Below are positions 22,357-33,157 of a stretch of DNA of 64,000 nt, piece after piece. The number at the start of each line of letters is the position of its first letter. Positions within the stretch are counted from its first letter, which is position 1. The stretch comes from Multifurca ochricompacta (lineage: Eukaryota; Basidiomycota; Agaricomycetes; Russulales; Russulaceae), in assembly GCA_022496185.1 (NCBI GenBank), contig WTXG01000176.1:1-64000 (forward strand), given 5' to 3'. The notes under the pieces are model-generated. The model was given only the letters and a program-made list of their open reading frames with translations. It made no database searches and was not told where the DNA came from. The position numbers were made by a program, and so were the translations under genes.

Positions 22357-25300
22357 ATGTCCGACTACACTTCGAGCCCCTCACGTCCTGCCAGTCCAGT
22401 TGCACCCCTTCCAGAGATCACTACTGCGCGGCCATTCGCATATAGATTTAACTGGGATCCCCCATTACGTCGCCCTGGTCCAGGCAGCATTTCGGAAACT
22501 ACAGAGGGTCGCGGTGATTACTTTGCCACAACTCCGAAAGTGGACATATATGGACCTTCTTCATCCGCTGCCAACCTACAACCGGTCTCAGTTTCATCTC
22601 GCTGGAGTAGTGCAAAACATGGTTTTCATGGTTCGTGACACATTTTTTGGTTGTTGTACCCGCCGCGTGAGGTGATCCAGATCTCACTCATCCTTTGCAG
22701 CCATTTCAACCGTCGTCAATAATCCTCACAAGAAATCCGCACCGCCAAAGGCTCACTCTTCTGTCCCTCCTGTACCTCGTGCAGAGCTTCCCCGTGTTCG
22801 CCGGAAAGACTTTGACCCTTACCTCAACGTTATCACGCCAGAATGGCATGCCTTCCAAAACAACCTAGAACATGGTCACACAATCTCGATGCAACTGGCG
22901 GAATCCCCAGTAGCTGACCTCGTTAGCCCATCAACTTTTCAACTCACGCCGCGTCCTCCAGAATCTATGTCGCCTCTCTCGTCCATTCCTGACATATTCT
23001 TCAAATCTGATTTTGACCTTGGCGACCCTCGAACCTTTGACGCAGTCGCTGAAATACCATCCTCCTCCTCTGCCACATCCTCATTCTCCTCTACCCACTT
23101 TCCTCCATCTCCCACGACCCCACATGACCCGTCCACTTTAGCCCACTCCCTTCCCCTTCTCGAAAAACTCTCACATCATGCCGACACGCTCGAGCAACAC
23201 CTCGTGCACGAGATCGCCTGTCGTGCAACACCCTTCTTTGCTGCGCTCTCGAACTTGCAGGATCTCCAGGCAGAGTCTGCGCGCTGTCTCGCGCGCGTAC
23301 AGGAGTTACGCTCGCAGCTGGCCGATGTCCGTGAGAATGGGGCCCGCCGCGGGTTGCGCGGCGTGCAGCGCGAGGTACGTCTCACGCATCTGCAAGAAGT
23401 GCAATCAGGCGTTCGCGCGATTCGAGGAGTTGTCGAGACTGTCGGTTTCGTGCGAGGACTTGTTGACAGCGGACAGTGGGGCGCTGCACTCGACGGCGTC
23501 GATCAATTGCGTGTGATGTGGGACGGCCCGGCAGTTCCGGCACTGTCTGCTCCCCCAGTATTGCCCTTGCCCGTGCAAAAGGGCACACCACTGCTCTCTG
23601 TCGTGGAGGAGGGGCCCCCTGCCGTGCTGGAGATTCCTTTGTCCAAGTTGAAAGCGTTTGCCGCTCTACCGAGCCAACTCCAGACGCTCACCCAGGAGAT
23701 CACCTCGTCACTCACCTCTGATCTTGTTACGGTGTTACAGGGCGACCTTGGAGAGCGAACACGCCGCGCAGGTTCGTTCTCAAGTGGCCAGTTAGATGTG
23801 AGCGAGAGAATACGCCCTCTAATTCAAGGTCTCGTGCGGACCAAGAGTTTGAGGGAGAGCATCGCAGGATGGAGAGGCATTGCGTTGGGCGAGGTGCAAA
23901 GGATCGTGCAACAGGTGCGCTCATTACTGTTTTTTCTTTTGATACCCTGTTTGAATTGAGACGAATTGTACGTTGCAGCATATATCCTCGTTTGATCCTG
24001 GGGAGGACCCACAAAAACCATCTGCTGGGGCGAGGTCAGTTACTTTGATTAGCTGCGTGTACCGCTGTTCAGCGTGATCTCCAGCTGGGTAAGCTCGTTA
24101 CGCTTAATGACGCATCAAGAGTTCCTGGATGTGCTCCGCTCAATTATGAGAAGCTTCTTAAACTGTATAGAAGGTCTACAATCTCTGAATGGCAGCATCA
24201 CTGAAGTGATCGAAGCCATTCGGTTCGTCAACTAAACCATATATTCACTATAAATTCACTGATCAACGGAACTTTTTTAGACCACCGGCGCTTCCGTCTG
24301 AGCTTACGGCGATACATGATTCGCTATTCGACACTCTTTCTTCCTCAGCGGAATCCGCAAATGTGCTATTATCCAAAGTGATCGCGGCGCGAACAGATCA
24401 GCACGTCAAGCTAGACCTGCGCGAGTTTGTAGAGGTGTTTAACGAGTGTTGGAGTTTCGTGGTTCGTTGTGAAGTGATCTGTAGGAGAATGATAGTCGGT
24501 CTTCGTGGCGCAGTCGTCAGCCAGGTACGGTGTATCATCAACTCGATTTTTTTTTCTTTTTTTTTTTGCGAGGGCCGTTAGATTGACCTTCTCCATATAG
24601 GCGAAATCATTCTTGCAGGCGTTCCACCAAACTCGTATCAATCAATCCGCCAAGCTGGTCGAAGATGAGCAATGGTTACAGGCCGAGGTTCCAAGGTCAT
24701 TACAGCAGACAGTCAATCTCATCTTGGATGCTGCGGTACACGACCCGCGTGAGTTTATCCTCAAAATTGAGACTGCGGTAGCTGCCCCATCGTCGCCGCT
24801 CCTGATGGCTTCGTCGCTACGACCATTGGGTTCTCCGGTACTTGCACCGGGTTCGGATAGTCGACCATCATCCCCGAGACCTTCTTCCCCACGCGCGAGC
24901 TTGCAAGCAAACGGAACATCACCTCCGCCTGCGAGGAAGCACCTCCGTATCGAGGAGCGTAGCTACTTCACTGTTTCCGCCACTCAAGAGATGTTGATCC
25001 TCCTGACGGATTACCTGAAAGTGATCGTCAATCTCAGTTTGCTCACGACAGATACAATGTCGCGTATCATCGAGTTCCTTAAAGCTTTCAACTCACGGAC
25101 ATGCCAAGTTGTTCTTGGAGCGGGTGCGATGCGTTCCGCGGGCTTGAAGAACATTACGGCGAAACACCTTGCGCTTGCCTCGCAGTCCCTCTCGATCGTG
25201 ATTGCTCTAATACCATATGTAAGGGAGACATTCCGACGGCACCTTTCTCCGAAGCAGGCGGTGATGCTCGTCGAGTTTGACAAATCGAAGCGCGATTATC

Positions 25301-26584
25301 AGGAGCATCAGAACGAGATTCACGCTAAACTGGTGGCTATCATGGGAGATCGTCTCACTGCGCATATCAAGAGCCTGAACATGATCAGATGGGATGCCCC
25401 GCCTGCGAAACCTGGGGTGAACGATTATATGGAACTGTTGGTAAAGGAGACGGTTACACTGCACAAGGTGTTATCACGTTATCTTACCGGTGGAGTCGTA
25501 GAGGTATGCTTAGGTTTACCCTCTAGGTAGTTTTGATCATTGCTGACAGAGTTATTATGTCGCCTGCTCGCAGCTTGTTATGTCGCAGGTGTTTGCCGCG
25601 ATCAACCATAGACTTTCTGAGGAGTACACCACCATCGAGTTCCCAACGCTTGAAGCGAAAGAACGGTACGTGTGTTACTGCTACTATTCTACGTATACCT
25701 TGCGTTCTCATTCACTCTTCACAAATCAATGACCGCCCACTTCCTCCCTTCCTTCCCCCCGGTTCGCTAGATTGCTCGCGGATGCACGCTACCTGCACGA
25801 GAAATTCAGCTTACTGAAAACATCCGGTGCACCGACCGCCCTACTAGAGACGCTCGTCGCGGACAAACGGGTAGTCACAGCGACCCCCGCGCCACCGCGA
25901 CCGTCGACGCCAACACCCACTTCCACACCATCATCACCGCTTCCGTTACCACCTAGCAATATCTCGCTCGGTTCACCGCGTTCTGCTGTACCACCGGCAC
26001 CGACGAAACGATCCTCTTCGTTATTCTCAAACGAGCGTATCAAGGGTATGCTTTCGCGAGGTATGACGACACAGATACAGGCACAGATACCGGTCTCGGG
26101 TGCAGTGCCCGCGGCGGTGCAGGAGAAACAAAATGGTTTCAAGCAAGTCGTGGTGCCTCTATCGCCAATCCCTTTTCCCGAAGAAAAACAACAACAACAA
26201 CAATTACAGCAGCAACAAAAACAACAGCGGGATTTGCCTGAGACGCCGATACAAGCTCAGGTACTATCCGTGAATGGCACACCGTTACCATCGTCAATGT
26301 CGGCGACGCCTAGGCAGCAGCGGGACCTTGTGGCTGAGGAACAGAACTCTGATGCACCTGTAGTAGTCCTTGACCAGACAGAGGCGGTGGCAGAAGTACA
26401 GGGGAAAGGGAACGGGAACGGTGAGGGTGGGGAACACCTACCACCGCCACCACCACCGCCCACAAAGGATGATATGATGGCAGCGGCTAGGACGACCGGT
26501 CAGGGGGAGATTGTGCCCGCGTCTGAGCTTTCGCCGGGACCTGTCCTCGTTGCCGAAGGTACGAGTGTGATGGCGACGACGTGA
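22357..26584 (+). CDS. VPS54: VPS54, subunit of the GARP/EARP tethering complex, 8 exons
   Basis: Exons 22357-22630, 22701-23914, 23979-24034, 24073-24222, 24281-24524, 24619-25503, 25574-25665 and 25771-26584 have GT..AG borders and sum to 3729 nt, 1242 residues. The N-terminal region carries KHGFHAISTVVNNPHKK (across intron 1) and RKDFDPYL, then a coiled coil (about residues 200-340) that would bind the other GARP subunits. The C-terminal VPS54 domain contains NSRTCQVVLGAGAMRSAG, NITAKHLALASQSL and YLTGGVVE. GARP tethers endosome-derived vesicles to the trans-Golgi network. The tail after about residue 1000 is Pro, Ser and Gln rich (two polyQ clusters near 26190-26230, polyP near 26440) and is probably disordered. 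No frame break was found. The identification is strong. Confidence 0.92.
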
Positions 26585-27663
26585 TGGCCCTTTTTTTTCG
26601 TTCGTTCGTTTGTTTGTTTTGTTTGTTCTGTTTTGTTTGTTTTGTTTTTTTGGTGGGTCGTATTATGGATTATGATTATCTAGAATATATGGACGCTTCA
26701 TGTGTTGCAGTTTTTTTGCTGATGCTGATCCCATATGCGTTCGTTTATTAAGTAAAAATATTGTTCCACCACCACCACCCTAACCAAAAGAAGCTGGGAT
26801 TTTCCCATTTTAATGTCATGCGTTAGGGATCATACCTGACCATGATATGGGTGCTGTTGGCTTGAATGCGACTTTTATCAATTCGGGTCCATACGAATTT
26901 GTCTCAGTTTTCGAGAATCGAGAAGGAATGGGTTCCCTGAATCAGTCAAGGTGGTTTTCCTATATCCTTCCGCACGTCTGGTGAGGAAAGTCACTCTAGA
27001 AAATAGTCTAATGGAACATTTGCGTGAATACTGTTCTTCGGAATCCATAGTCAGGAGTGAGTTGTGAGAGAGTCCCTGATGAAAGACCGGATCGGGGAGG
27101 AATAATACTGAGAGCCCAGCTTCCTGGAGCAAGTCAACTAGCCCCCACCCTGTTTCCATTGATGACTCTGAAGCGATGGAAAAGTGTGAGGTGAGAAAGC
27201 TTCCAAGAGGCGGCGGAAGAATCATATCTCGCTCACAGCAAAACCCGAACTTCAAAACATGGTGTGGTTTGGTTTGGGAATCGGCGGAGTTTCAAAGCAG
27301 TTCACTACCGTTGTGAGGAGAGGGAGACTGGAGAGATGATACATCTTTCCACTTCCCTTGCGCCTCGTTCTCTTAAACCTACTGGCTTCCTAACGCACTG
27401 GACTTCTTAACGATTTCTGGAAAATTTTCTCGAAACACAGGCTATTATCTAACTCATGATCTCCTGACTTTGAATGAATGCAACGACTTCAACCTATTTT
27501 CGTTCATCCGAGAGCTATTTACTGCACTATTCTCATGTCTGCAACCTAACAATCACCTCCAACTTAAGTTCGGTATATAGGGATGCCCCGAACGTGTACA
27601 TGAAATCAACAAGGCATGATTGAAACCCACATCCTCTTTTTGGGGCTCCTTGGCAACTGCGAC
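26585..27663. other. intergenic region downstream of VPS54
   Basis: The first 180 nt are T and GT rich (TTTG and TTTTG repeats near 26590-26650), consistent with a 3' UTR and terminator. A minus-strand open frame of 125 codons (27255-26878) has no pattern that I recognise and begins at a non-ATG codon, so I do not call it a gene. Confidence 0.45.
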
Positions 27664-27984
27664 TGTTACAACGCGTGCCTTTGAATACTAAGCTTCATTT
27701 CTTTCCTTTGTTCTATACTCTTCTACACGTAATTACTAGGCTGCGTCCTCAGTGCTCTCGACTCTCTGCTGTTCCTATTACTTTCGAGTTCGTTCCAGCT
27801 ACGATGACATCATCTCTCTAGCTTGTATATATACTTTAGGATTTCAGCTCAAAACCCTCAGTCTTGAGCTCTCGTACTCTACTTGGCTTCTGACCTAGGA
27901 ATTATATCCTTCTTTGCTTTAACTAGTGCGTTAAGCAACTGTCTAAATACCTGAACTATAAGAACGACCAAGCCAACCGCAACA
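27664..27984. mobile_element. solo LTR of a gypsy-type retrotransposon
   Basis: A 321-bp unit starts TGTTACA and ends CAACA, and is flanked by a perfect 5-bp duplication GCGAC (27659-27663 and 27985-27989). It contains a TATATATA box near 27825 and a CAGTCTTGAGCTC stretch downstream of it, laid out like the promoter and transcript start of the GyA LTR. It has no internal region next to it. It is read as the remnant of an element lost by recombination between its two LTRs. Sequence similarity to GyA is low outside the ends, so it belongs to another family. Confidence 0.8.
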
Positions 27985-27989
27985 GCGAC

Positions 27990-29270
27990 AGTCCGAGAGC
28001 AAGCTCACGCATTCGGCGAATTCCGAAAGGGTGAAGAGACACGTTGAACCTGACAGTACATGTACTTTCTACGTTTTCTGCAACTCTCGGGGAGGGAATC
28101 GGGTTGACAGTCACGGACTGCAGTGTTTACTTGGAGTGTACCCACTGGGTTCATGGGACTAATGGGAAATGGTAGGGCTACCCGCCCTAAAATCTGAGGC
28201 GGAACTTCGGTCTCAACTACTCCTTCCCGCTTACCTTCCATCCCCATTTCCCTGTCCCTGCCCGGCGTATCTACGAAACTGTCGTTACAACAAGCTGCCT
28301 GGAACCCTTTTGAACCCATCAGCCCTACCACTTTCCAGTGCATCTGCCCGCCGATGGAAACCAAATTGCTCTCCGTTGTTCGTGTTTGTGCGGATCGAGA
28401 ACCTCCAGGCAGACAGACGGAGCCACCTCAAGGCATACTAATCGTCGTTGCCTGCCAGATATACTCGGGGAATAAATTATTTGTATGCCATAGACCCGTT
28501 GGACCGAGGAAAGCTCCAGGAAAGCGGCTGGAGGGGATTAGGGCCGCGACAACGAACATGCTGACACAGTAAAGCAGCGGTGCTGCATGGAATGAGATTC
28601 CCAGTGACGGAAGCGGTGGCGATGAAAGCGGTCATGACATAGCAAGTCCACGGTGGCAGGCAGGGGACGCACGCTGGGAATGTACATTGGAAAGCTCTGT
28701 CTTAAGGCTGGGGGAAGATATGAGAGGGTCCAGGCAAGCTAAGTCACCTTACTCTCCCCTGCCACTGACATCCCTAAAGTGGTAATCTTGTTACACGGCT
28801 GTGATTTGTAATAATAATTATTTAAAAAAGAAGTTATCGTTGAATATTTATCTTAAAAAGGAAAGTTATCAACAAAATATCATTACAAATCAGTTGCAGA
28901 AAAAGATTAGATAAGAACTTTGGTGTTCTCACACATTCTCACTACTCTATGTCTAGCTATTTTATGACTTTCATTGTGTATCATATGTTCTCATCAGAAT
29001 GTGTGGGTCTAGAGCAGTAGAAAATTTGTAGCAGAAGGGGTGATATTGTCCATTGCATGGACAGGAGGAAAGAGGATGTTAAGCATTTTTACTATTAGGT
29101 TTTTTATTTTTGAAATCAAATTTATTTGCACTTCAGGGCCTTGCCCAAATCACGCAGCTACTACCAGTACATAGTAACCACTGTTGTGAACATGAGAGAA
29201 GGGTGGGAACCACCATGTGCAAAACCTCTTGGTAGAGGTAAACAAGAGAGACAGTCTGTAATAGAGGAGT
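27990..29270. other. intergenic region left of the transposon nest
   Basis: About 1.3 kb with no recognised gene. Open frames near 28005-28440 on both strands have no known pattern. An AT-rich inverted repeat lies at 28802-28892. Confidence 0.45.
28802..28892. repeat. AT-rich inverted repeat, possible small hairpin element
   Basis: The arms TGATTTGTAATAATA (28802-28816) and TATCATTACAAATCA (28878-28892) are complementary at 14 of 15 positions. They enclose about 60 nt of AT-rich sequence. It could be a decayed MITE or a terminator-like palindrome. No target duplication was found. Confidence 0.5.
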
Positions 29271-29275
29271 GGAGA

Positions 29276-29587
29276 TGTTACACCTCAATTTTATACCATC
29301 AAAGGCGCAATATGCGCCCATCAACTCTTTCCTATTTTTCCCACTACTTTTAATCAGATTGGTCGATCACAATATTACTTTACTATATAGTAGCCAGATA
29401 GCAAACACCTCGAGTCTCAGACTCGAGCTCTTGTATCTTTCGGTATTGCAATCAGACTTTATTGCTTCTCCTTTCTCTGGATTGTCCTGCGAACAATCCC
29501 AGACGTCTAGACCACTGAACACCTCCTTCGGAGCCCCTGAACCATGACTTCCGATCTTGCGCACGATACGGCCTGCCAACCGTAACA
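29276..29587 (+). repeat. GyA 5' LTR
   Basis: It starts TGTTACA and ends GTAACA. A CTATATAG box (29383-29390) is followed about 28 nt later by the palindrome CTCGAGTCTCAGACTCGAG. The second arm (CAGACTCGAGCT, 29418-29429) is the presumed transcript start, because it is complementary to the priming site just outside the LTR. Confidence 0.92.
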
Positions 29588-29589
29588 TT

Positions 29590-29601
29590 AGCTCGAGTCT
29601 G
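29590..29601 (+). promoter_or_regulatory. GyA self-priming primer-binding site
   Basis: AGCTCGAGTCTG starts 2 nt after the LTR and is exactly complementary over 12 nt to CAGACTCGAGCT inside the LTR. No tRNA-type TGG start is present. This is the arrangement of Tf1-type elements, where the 5' end of the transcript folds back to prime reverse transcription. Confidence 0.75.
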
Positions 29602-29649
29602 CCCAGAACCACGAATCAGTAAAACCCGAACGAACAAACAAACAAACCG

Positions 29650-30078
29650 ATGTCGACCCCAAACGTCGCACAACTGATGGCGCAGCTAGCGCAGCTTACA
29701 CTACCATTCAGTCTCTCCCCACGTGGTATCGATGACGTACCACAGGATCAACGACCGGGCTTAACCTGGCTACAACCCGGAGTACTCAGAGCACCCTGGC
29801 AAGGGTATTTTGGAATATTAAATAATGTTCTCATGCCTGTCGAACAAGTCCACGGAATATGGTTCGAAATATATTATTTTATACACTTGCAAGACTACCA
29901 AGCAACCCGAGTCGCTCGACCTGAGCTCAACCTACCACAGAACCCCGCCGCCGGCATAGACTTCCAGGCCCTGCAGCAAGGAGGGGCAATCATCCAAAAC
30001 AATCCCCCTGCAACTACTGTAGTCCCACCAAGGGCGACTACATCAGGAAAATTACATTTCGCTAGCACAACTAGATAG
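29650..30078 (+). pseudogene. GyA gag, N-terminal fragment
   Basis: The ATG at 29650 opens a 142-residue frame (MSTPNVAQLMAQLAQLTL, then a Pro/Gln-rich region) shortly after the priming site, the usual place for gag. It ends at a TAG (30076-30078) in sequence that no longer resembles gag. The capsid-like middle part of a chromoviral Gag (roughly 200 residues expected) is missing. Gag resumes only at about 51244, on the far side of the hAT element. The loss of the middle suggests that the hAT insertion was accompanied by a deletion. Confidence 0.65.
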
Positions 30079-30499
30079 ACTAGAATGACTAGAATGGCTA
30101 GGGCGCCAGATTGTATTTACTATATGAGGGAATAGCAGCATGCATGCAGCATGAATCATTAGGGATCAGCAAGGGTTTTCATACCCACGCGGGTAAGTGC
30201 CGCGGGTTTTGACGGGTACGGGTACAGGTATACAACTCCCAACCTGCCAGAAACCCGTACCCGCGCAGCGGGTTTGGCAGGTATAAGTGGCCATCAGTCA
30301 TTGACAAGATCAGCAGAAATTTAATGTTAAAATACAATTTTAGCAAACAAATGACAATATTTTATTTGATCTATGCTACAGGGTTTTTGTAAATATGTTC
30401 TAGTGTTATCCTATGAAATATCAAAGCAGATCAGCGGTGCGATGTAAAATAAAAGTGTTATCAGTGATCCACTCTCTTGAAAATCCTGATGCAACTGTT

Positions 30500-30935
30500 T
30501 TATTAACGCGCGATCAATTCTGCCGGTCTGGCACTATCTAAAATACACTCTAGACTACTTTAGACTATTCTATAATCTAATTATCAAATTAGTTTACTGA
30601 AACAAGGCCCACGTGTATCTACAGGCTGCATAGAGCAGCGACTACATTGGACCAGCATATTGGTCTGATCTCCTTCCTATTAAGGAAGGTTGACTTAACA
30701 ATCGCGGCACATCTTATTTACTAATGCGCGATCCTTTCTGCCGGTCTGGCACTGTTTATAATCCATACAAAATTATTTTAGACTACTTTATAATCAGATT
30801 ATTAATTTATTTTACTCAAACAGGGCCCGTGTGTATCTATTGGTGTCCATTTCTGCGTAGGGCAGTGACTATCTCGCATCGCGTGGACCGGGTCAGAGCG
30901 GTCCGGACTCCCTTCTATCTAAGAAGGGTCGACTT
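30500..30935. repeat. diverged tandem duplication in the left arm of the hAT
   Basis: Two units of about 217 bp (30500-30715 and 30718-30935) share GCGCGATC, CTGCCGGTCTGGCACT, CTCTAGACTACTTTA-like and CGTGTATCTA blocks. They have diverged by many substitutions. Confidence 0.65.
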
Positions 30936-31281
30936 TACAAGACGCAAGACACACAAGACGCACGCGTTATGCAATCGCATGACACCCTCTGGGTGGCTTT
31001 CAAGCGGTCCGGGATGCCAGAAATGCGCACAATAAGATATAGTTCAGTTCTTGTGGTCAAAACGGAAGTGAACACATACAAAGTAGCAACCTTTTATACT
31101 ACATAAAAGCGTGACAATAATTACAGTAAATAGTCCTATTTGCTTGTGACAAGATGTGTTAAGGAATGTGTCACGTGTACAATGTGGAATTGTCTCGAAA
31201 TCAGTTAATGGATGCACTTTAGATTATCTTATCACGATCATTAGATCGACTCCACCCAGGTGTCCGGCTGTTTAGTCCTGA

Positions 31282-31857
31282 TGTTACGTCCAGTGCGGGA
31301 CGTTCCACACGACTTGTGTGACAGCGTAGTACAGGGATTCGGATAAGAAACCAATGGGGTCTCTTGGAGTGAAGCGTGACAAGTCAAAGTCAAAGAGGCT
31401 GTACTCTGAGACAATGGTGAGCGGAAAGTGCCAGAAGCACTTGAGACAGACAGATGCGTTCAAGAGAACAAGTCCAGAAGACTAGCACTGATGTATTCAA
31501 TAAGTCGAGTCTAAGGTCTACTGAGTAGCTATAGCGGACTTATATACGTAAGGCAGTGGGCGTCTACGAGATAAGGATATGGAGTCAAGTGGGCCCGAAT
31601 ATCTGAAAGCGGAGGGCGTAAAGCCTGGCTTCTACTGATAGGGGATTAAGTAAATGTCCGATCGTATGATAAAGAGATAAGAGATAAGCGAAGAAACATG
31701 TAAGTAAACATGTACAAGCAGACAGGTCACGGGGATGGACGAAGAGCATGTGATGGATCCCACGATGGAGACATGATCTGGTAGTGAAGTGTGGGCAGCA
31801 GGGAAGGGTCGTCGCTGGGCAAGAAAAAGAACATGGGAAGCGATGGGGTTCGTAACA
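31282..31857 (-). repeat. GyC 3' LTR (left copy)
   Basis: It runs TGTTACG..GTAACA, 576 bp, next to the polypurine tract. It retains 7 bp (GGGGATG region near 31733) that the partner lacks. Confidence 0.92.
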
Positions 31858-31888
31858 TCACCCCCTCTTCTGGTTCTAGCAGTCCCGG

Positions 31889-33120
31889 CTAGAAACGACT
31901 CGTACTGTCATCATCCTGAACCAACTCCAGGTAGTCGTCAGCTACATTACGATCATCCATGCTGTACGACTCCAACTCCTGCGGGCAGGCATGGGTACGG
32001 AGGAACCCATATGGGCTGCGCTGGCCACACGCGCGGCACAAGTCGTAGACAGGGCAGTCGATCTCTTTGTGCCCAGCGTTGTGATGAAGACACTTGCCGC
32101 ACCATCCCGACGGGTTGGTGATTGTCGGGGCCACTCCTACTCGTCGGAAGATGCAGTGTCGACTCCAATGGAGATTGCTACGGCAGTGGCGACACCATTT
32201 GCGATTGAGCGGGCAGTTCCAACTGATGTGGTACCTGCTGTCGCAATGCCAGCAAGTTTCTCCACAGGGGTTTTCATGTAGGCGTGGCATCTCGAGTCGA
32301 CTCGGCAGCAGCGTCGGGGCCGCGCCCAAGGTTCGAGGGGGGAGGGGTCATGCATAAGTGTCGGCGTACCTTTCAGCGATCGTCTGATACGCGTCTCCCT
32401 TTTCCAACCTCTTCCTAATCTCAACAATCTCCTGTTCCAACTGGAACATTCCGTTCGTCAGCCTGGCCATCATCTTTGCGTGCTCCTTGTATTGCTGGTT
32501 CAATGTCCTTCACAATGTGATGTTCTTCCTCAACCTTATGACTTCTGCTTTCAGACGTGGGAGCCTCATGTTGTTCATCACCTCGTCGATCGCAAAGGTG
32601 CGGCAGTCCTCCGCAGCAAGGTGGCCCAACTGTTCATCAGTTAATGTGTGATGAAGCCGACCTGTGTACCTCTCTTCCAGATATATGGGAGCCCCGTAGA
32701 CTGGTCCATCCTTCTTCATACATCCCGCCACATCCATCCCTCTGTTGGTATAGTAGATGTACTTTGCGATGGCCGTGGTTCCGTCGGCCATGGTAATTTC
32801 TAGGGGAAAATACATTGAGGAGTTAGGGTTGTTGGGAATGAAGGGGAATTCAGGGGCTTCATCATCAATTTCTCCATTGAGTAGGTCGTTGGGGTGGGGG
32901 TCTTTGCTGTGAGTGAAGTCGTCGTTTGGGTTCGGGGACTGGTTCTTGACACGGGCCTCCGCAGCTTCGTAATCGATGGGGAGGAAGGACGGGTGGACGG
33001 GTGAGTAGACGGGAAGTTCTCGACTACAGTCATCAGGGAGGCGAAAGCATCAATGGCAGCAGAGGCGGCGATGAAAGACATAATAGACTGTTCTGTGGTA
33101 GTAATTCGCTGGGGGAGCAT
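31889..33120 (-). pseudogene. GyC ORF3: accessory protein with C-terminal zinc knuckles (broken)
   Basis: It starts just after pol (ATG at 33120 or 33081) and runs to the TAG at 31889. The conserved middle reads MYFPLEITMADGTTAIAKY, then RYTGRLHHTLTDEQLGHL and a charged, coiled-coil-like region. The C-terminus has CxxCx4Hx4C knuckles (CWHCDSRYHISWNC and CRHCRSNLHWSRHC) and further Cys/His pairs. TGA stops replace Arg codons at 32510-32512 and 32348-32350, and one base is missing near 32980. Function is unknown; the knuckles suggest nucleic-acid binding. The same reading frame is present in GyB and GyD. Confidence 0.7.
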
Positions 33121-33157
33121 ATACTGGGGGAATCCAAGAGAACCTGGGACTGTTCTT

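Noticed and set aside
26878..27255. Minus-strand 125-codon gene downstream of VPS54
   Set aside because: It starts at a non-ATG codon, and no domain, signal or intron logic supports it.
28005..28440. Overlapping open frames on both strands next to the solo LTR
   Set aside because: Neither protein shows a recognisable pattern and there is no splice or start support.
29126..29353. Open frame across the GyA left border
   Set aside because: It runs from host DNA into the LTR and has no coding pattern.
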